Part shown: positions 6,232 through 7,357 of the stretch, piece by piece
Position numbering within the stretch: position 1 is the first letter of the stretch
Layout of the letters: each line of letters begins with the position of its first letter
From: JBBREP01 sp036501845
Lineage (GTDB): Bacteria; Actinomycetota; Acidimicrobiia; IMCC26256; PALSA-610
Direction of reading: 5' to 3'
DNA length: 7,357 nucleotides
NCBI GenBank assembly: GCA_036501845.1
Contig: DASXZO010000008.1
Coordinates: 1 to 7,357, forward strand
Notes under the pieces: generated by a model
Told to the model about the DNA's origin: nothing
The model's database searches: none
Seen by the model: only the letters and a program-made list of their open reading frames with translations
Made by a program: the position numbers and the translations under genes

Positions 6232-7357
6232 ATGCCGCTCGATCCCAACCGCTTCACCCGCAAGACCACCGAGGCCATCCAGGCCGCGTCGGCCGCGGCA
6301 CGCGCCTCGGGCCACAGCGAGGTGACCGCCGACCACCTGCTCGCGGCGCTGCTCGCGCAGCCCGAAGGCGTGGTGAACGGTGTGCTCGAGCGCATCGGCG
6401 TGGCCGGAGCGCAACTGCGCACCCGGGTCGACGAGGCGCTCGCGAAGCGGCCCAGCGTGAGCGGCGCCACGGTGCGCGATCCGCAGCTCGCGCCCGACGC
6501 CTTCCGCCTGCTCGAAGCGGCCGACGGCGAGCGCGCCCAGCTCGACGACGACTACCTCTCCACCGAGCACATCCTGCTCGCGATGACGAACGTGCCCGGG
6601 GGCGTGGGCGACCTGCTGCGCGCACAGGGCATCACGCGCGACGCAGCGCTCGACGCCTTGAAGGACGTTCGCGGATCGCACCGTGTCACGAGCGACAATC
6701 CCGAGGAGCAGTACCAAGCGCTCGAGCGTTACGGCCGCGACCTCACCGAAGCCGCGCGCAACGGCCAGATCGATCCGGTGATCGGTCGCGACGAGGAGAT
6801 TCGTCGCGTCATCCAGGTGCTGTCGCGCCGCACCAAGAACAACCCGGTGCTCATCGGCGAGCCCGGAGTGGGCAAGACCGCGATCGTCGAAGGCCTGGCC
6901 CGCCGCATCGTGGAGGGCGACGTGCCCGAAAGCCTGCGCGACAAGCGCCTGATCGCGCTCGACATCGGCTCGATGGTGGCCGGCGCGAAGTACCGCGGCG
7001 AGTTCGAGGAGCGCATGAAGGCGGTCCTCAAGGAGATCACCGACAGCCACGGCGAGGTCGTCACGTTCATCGACGAGCTGCACACGATCGTGGGCGCGGG
7101 TGGTGCCGAGGGCGCGGTCGACGCCGGCAACATGATCAAGCCGATGCTGGCGCGCGGCGAGCTGCGCCTGGTCGGTGCCACCACGCTCGACGAATACCGC
7201 AAGTACATCGAGAAGGACGCCGCCCTGGAGCGACGCTTCCAGCAAGTGTTCGTCGGTGAGCCGTCGGTCGAGGACACCGTCGGCATCCTGCGCGGGTTGA
7301 AGGACCGCTACGAGGTGCACCACGGTGTGCGCATCACCGACTCGGCGCTGGTCGCCG
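6232..7357 (+). CDS. clpB: ClpB disaggregase (partial, N-terminal 375 aa)
   Basis: Hexameric AAA+ (Hsp100) disaggregase that threads aggregated proteins through its pore and hands them to DnaK/DnaJ/GrpE. The visible part holds the double-repeat N-terminal domain (about 1-145; HSEVTADHLLAALL at 28-41 and DDYLSTEHILLAM at 106-118). Most of the first AAA+ module follows: DPVIGRDEEIRRVIQVLSRRTKNNPVLIGEPGVGKTA, with Walker A GEPGVGKT at 209-216. Pore loop GAKYRGEFEER spans 251-261 (Y254), Walker B is VVTFIDELH (276-284; D281, E282), sensor GATT is 315-318, and ALERRFQ with arginine fingers is 331-337. The ClpB middle coiled coil, the second AAA+ module and the stop lie beyond the right edge. ClpC or ClpA are alternatives for such a fragment. 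The MPLDPNRFTRKTTEAIQ-like N-terminus, HspR-operator context and placement next to the dnaK operon favour ClpB. Confidence 0.94.
   Translation, partial: MPLDPNRFTRKTTEAIQAASAAARASGHSEVTADHLLAALLAQPEGVVNGVLERIGVAGAQLRTRVDEALAKRPSVSGATVRDPQLAPDAFRLLEAADGERAQLDDDYLSTEHILLAMTNVPGGVGDLLRAQGITRDAALDALKDVRGSHRVTSDNPEEQYQALERYGRDLTEAARNGQIDPVIGRDEEIRRVIQVLSRRTKNNPVLIGEPGVGKTAIVEGLARRIVEGDVPESLRDKRLIALDIGSMVAGAKYRGEFEERMKAVLKEITDSHGEVVTFIDELHTIVGAGGAEGAVDAGNMIKPMLARGELRLVGATTLDEYRKYIEKDAALERRFQQVFVGEPSVEDTVGILRGLKDRYEVHHGVRITDSALVA

Noticed and set aside
6190..7323. 377-codon open frame on the minus strand opposite clpB
   Set aside because: It is a shadow of clpB; the plus strand encodes all ClpB motifs in order. 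The minus-strand product has no recognisable family.

Overview
The window is G+C-rich, with mostly C/G-ending codons. It carries an actinobacterial-type heat-shock cluster. Three features point to Actinomycetota: the order dnaK-grpE-dnaJ-hspR, a MerR-family HspR repressor with HAIR-like operators, and a Gram-positive-type DnaK lacking the extra segment that proteobacterial DnaK has near residues 75-100. A deep-branching, high-GC class such as Acidimicrobiia is a guess and is not demonstrated here.

Layout. Positions 1-1131 (minus strand) hold the N-terminal 377 residues of a membrane Fe-S oxidoreductase (NarI-like cytochrome b domain followed by a 4Fe-4S ferredoxin motif); it runs off the left edge. 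Just upstream of it on the same strand (1193-1630) is a small stand-alone cyclic-nucleotide-binding-domain protein. A 277-bp divergent intergenic region (1631-1907) separates these from the heat-shock genes. It holds a G+C-rich repeat-like tract, a HAIR-like operator at 1811-1831 and a 5'-leader hairpin touching the dnaK Shine-Dalgarno. On the plus strand come dnaK (1908-3749), grpE (3755-4303, 5 bp behind dnaK), a 214-bp gap with an 18-bp perfect inverted repeat, dnaJ (4518-5717), hspR (5704-6153, overlapping dnaJ by 14 nt), a 78-bp gap with a 29-bp palindrome, and the N-terminal 375 residues of clpB, which runs off the right edge.

How it works together. DnaK, DnaJ and GrpE form the Hsp70 folding cycle, and ClpB is the disaggregase that works with it. 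HspR is expected to repress both the dnaK operon and clpB through the two operators. From established work on Streptomyces, DnaK acts as its co-repressor, giving a feedback loop. The minus-strand pair looks functionally unrelated (respiratory or electron-transfer metabolism).

I see no evidence of a novel defence, mobile or biosynthetic system. The points worth checking are regulatory and structural: the perfect clpB palindrome, the dnaK leader hairpin, the repeat-like elements in the gaps, a codon-usage shift in the first part of dnaJ, and the domain-only cNMP protein next to the Fe-S oxidoreductase.
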